64,000 nt of DNA, from the NCBI RefSeq assembly GCF_003584135.1, contig NZ_QXFI01000025.1, positions 124,001-188,000 of the forward strand, written 5' to 3'. Each line of letters starts with the position of its first letter. The first letter of the stretch is position 1. The DNA is from Flagellimonas pelagia (lineage in GTDB: Bacteria > Bacteroidota > Bacteroidia > Flavobacteriales > Flavobacteriaceae). A program made the translations under genes and the position numbers. This document shows, piece by piece, positions 62,513-64,000 of this stretch. Under the pieces are notes generated by a model. The model searched no databases and was not told the origin of the DNA. It worked only from the letters and a program-made list of their open reading frames with translations.

Positions 62513-63664
62513 ATGCTTTTTAAAAACGTTTTAGGACTCGAGCATATCAAAAACCATTTGGTGACCACCGCAGAAACCGGAAGGGTGGCCCATGCGCAAC
62601 TTTTTGTGGGTCCCGAAGGTTCCGGCATTTTGCCCATGGCTCTGGCCTATGCCCAATATTTACTTTGCAACAATACCGGGGCCGAAAACGAGGGCGGGAA
62701 CCCGGTGTGCAATACCAAATGTGCTTCGCTTACGCATCCCGACCTGCATTTTGCCTTTCCTGTTTCCAATTCGGACAAGATAAAATCCCATGCCGTGAGC
62801 GACCATTTTTTGGAGGAATGGCGACAATTTGTAAAAGAACAGCCGTATGGCAATTTGTTTGACTGGTACCGACACATCGGAATTGAAAAAAAACAGGGAC
62901 AAATAGGTGTGGACGAGGCCCAGGATGTGGTCAAAAAGCTATCCCTGAAATCCTACGAGGGCGGGTATAAAGTGCTCATCATTTGGATGGCCGAAAAAAT
63001 GAATATTTCCGCAGCCAATAAATTGTTGAAGTTGATAGAAGAGCCGCCCAACAAAACCGTTTTGTTGCTATTGGCGGAAGAAGAGGAACAGATTATCAAC
63101 ACCATTCGATCCCGTTGCCAAATCCTTCATTTTCCTCCGTTGGCGGAGCAAGTAATAACGGATGGGTTGGTCCAACGTGGTGTAGGTGCCGCAGAGGCCC
63201 ACACCATTGCACAAGAAGCCAATGGAAATTTCAACAAGGCCTTGGACCTGTTAAACAAGGATTCCGAAGATCTGGTGTTCGAACGTTGGTTTGTACAATG
63301 GGTCCGGAGTGCCTTCAAGGCGAAAGGGAACAAAGGAGCTGTTCAAGAGTTGATTTTATGGAGCGATGAAGTGGCCAAAACAGGCCGAGAGGTACAGAAG
63401 CAATTCTTGAACTATTGCCTAACCATGATGCGACAGGCCCTCCTGTTGAATTATAAAGCCGATGAACTGGTCTATACCAAGATTCATGTGCAGGGTTTTG
63501 ATTTGGGAAAATTTGCGCCTTTTGTCCACGAAAACAATATTTTGGATATCGTGGAAGAGTTGGAAAGGGCCATTTTCCACGTGGAACGCAACGGAAACTC
63601 GAAACTCATTTTTACAGATCTATCGATAAAACTGACTCGGCTCTTGCACGCCAAGGCCGCATAA
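62513..63664 (+). CDS. DNA polymerase III delta' subunit-like protein
   Basis: A 383-residue AAA+ clamp-loader subunit. It has GPEGSGILPMALAYA in place of a full Walker A (Gly-Lys-Thr missing, as in delta'), cysteines Cys52, Cys63 and Cys67 as in a zinc module, the SLKSYEGGYKVLIIWMAEKMN segment, the AANKLLKLIEEPP clamp-loader motif and NTIRSRCQILHFPPL (sensor 1/SRC). It would help load the beta clamp. The family is sure; the delta-prime name over gamma/tau is based on the altered Walker A. Confidence 0.88.
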   Translation: MLFKNVLGLEHIKNHLVTTAETGRVAHAQLFVGPEGSGILPMALAYAQYLLCNNTGAENEGGNPVCNTKCASLTHPDLHFAFPVSNSDKIKSHAVSDHFLEEWRQFVKEQPYGNLFDWYRHIGIEKKQGQIGVDEAQDVVKKLSLKSYEGGYKVLIIWMAEKMNISAANKLLKLIEEPPNKTVLLLLAEEEEQIINTIRSRCQILHFPPLAEQVITDGLVQRGVGAAEAHTIAQEANGNFNKALDLLNKDSEDLVFERWFVQWVRSAFKAKGNKGAVQELILWSDEVAKTGREVQKQFLNYCLTMMRQALLLNYKADELVYTKIHVQGFDLGKFAPFVHENNILDIVEELERAIFHVERNGNSKLIFTDLSIKLTRLLHAKAA

Positions 63665-63676
63665 ATACCTCTGACC

Positions 63677-64000
63677 ATGGAAAATTTAATTTCAAACGCT
63701 ACGGAGATTTTGCTATTGGCTTTTTTGACCATCACCTTTTTACAAAGTGGTATAGACAAAGTCATGGATTGGAAGGGGAACGTGGGCTGGTTGACCGGTC
63801 ATTTTTCCAAATCGATTTTTAAGGGTGGGGTTCCCTTGCTTTTGGGCATCATCATGGTTTTGGAAATGCTCTCAGGGATTCTTTGCGGGGTCGGCATCTT
63901 CCAATTTTCCATTGATGGGGAAAGTTCCATTGGGCTGTATGGGTCCATTCTTTCTGCCGTTACGCTTTTGATGTTATTGCTGGGACAACGTGTGGCCAAG
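63677..64000 (+). CDS. DoxX family membrane protein (partial, 5' part)
   Basis: 108 codons are open to the window edge. There are four hydrophobic segments (ILLLAFLTITFLQ, VPLLLGIIMVLEMLSGILCGV, then LYGSILSAVTLLMLLLG) and the early sequence SGIDKVMDWKG, as in DoxX proteins. It is 12 bp after the delta-prime-like gene and probably cotranscribed. The C-terminus lies outside. Confidence 0.8.
   Translation, partial: MENLISNATEILLLAFLTITFLQSGIDKVMDWKGNVGWLTGHFSKSIFKGGVPLLLGIIMVLEMLSGILCGVGIFQFSIDGESSIGLYGSILSAVTLLMLLLGQRVAK

Noticed and set aside
1..64000. CRISPR arrays, tRNA or rRNA genes, prophage or insertion sequence
   Set aside because: I saw no regular spaced repeat, no cloverleaf candidate that held up, and no transposase or integrase frame.

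Overview
The window looks like chromosome from a marine member of the Flavobacteriaceae (Bacteroidota), near Muricauda/Allomuricauda by the feel of the proteins. The reasons are a PorW/SprE type IX secretion lipoprotein, a PorE-like OmpA protein, a split ATP synthase locus in Bacteroidota order (porW, bactofilin, atpZ, DUF6168, atpB-E-F-H-A-G, without atpD or atpC), many flavobacterial DUF families (4254, 4292, 4837, 5687, 6341, 6427, 6747, 6909) and promoters of the TAnnTTTG type. I see no rRNA, tRNA, CRISPR array, transposase or phage gene.

Layout. 0-4.7 kb: housekeeping genes (plsC, trpS, dprA, a HU-like/SPOR membrane protein, an acyl-CoA thioesterase). 4.7-11.5 kb, minus strand: an envelope operon reading flippase, dut, sugar nucleotidyltransferase, TPR protein, DUF4292 lipoprotein, EnvC-like protein, aldo/keto reductase. 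11.7-20.4 kb, minus strand: the porW-bactofilin-ATP synthase operon, with strong RNA hairpins after atpE and atpA. 20.5-24.8 kb: an ABC ATPase with a DUF5687 membrane partner, a ferredoxin-type oxidoreductase and a patatin. 25.2-28.8 kb: an arsenosugar pair (peroxidase-like protein and ArsS) and a TetR regulator. Two operator-like palindromes of identical geometry mark the two ends of this locus, and an AT-rich lipoprotein gene sits inside it. 28.8-32.9 kb: a GT9 glycosyltransferase, DUF4254, DUF6427, DUF6341 and purD.

33-55.3 kb is a long minus-strand surface-polysaccharide locus. Transcription runs from an M23 peptidase through GH3, DUF6909, Wzz and rfbD-B-A-C (dTDP-rhamnose). It continues through an AT-rich variable segment (nonulosonate synthase, a cytidylyltransferase/HAD-phosphatase fusion, pyruvyl transferase, Wzx flippase, a capsule-type GT-B protein, a frameshift-split Wzy polymerase, two glycosyltransferases, a second ligase/polymerase) and ends with the initiating sugar transferase and UDP-xylose synthase. 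Together these would build, flip, polymerise and length-control a polymer containing rhamnose, xylose and probably an acidic nonulosonate.

55.4-64 kb: tatA, a PorE-like OmpA protein, a 56-residue DUF6747 protein between two strong terminators, DUF4837, an MltD-type lytic transglycosylase, pgk, a DNA polymerase III delta-prime-like gene and the start of a DoxX gene. The points most worth a second look are the TetR/arsenosugar operators, the A9 tract splitting the polymerase gene, the nonulosonate enzymes with unusual domain make-up, and the hairpins in the ATP synthase operon at places where subunit stoichiometry changes.
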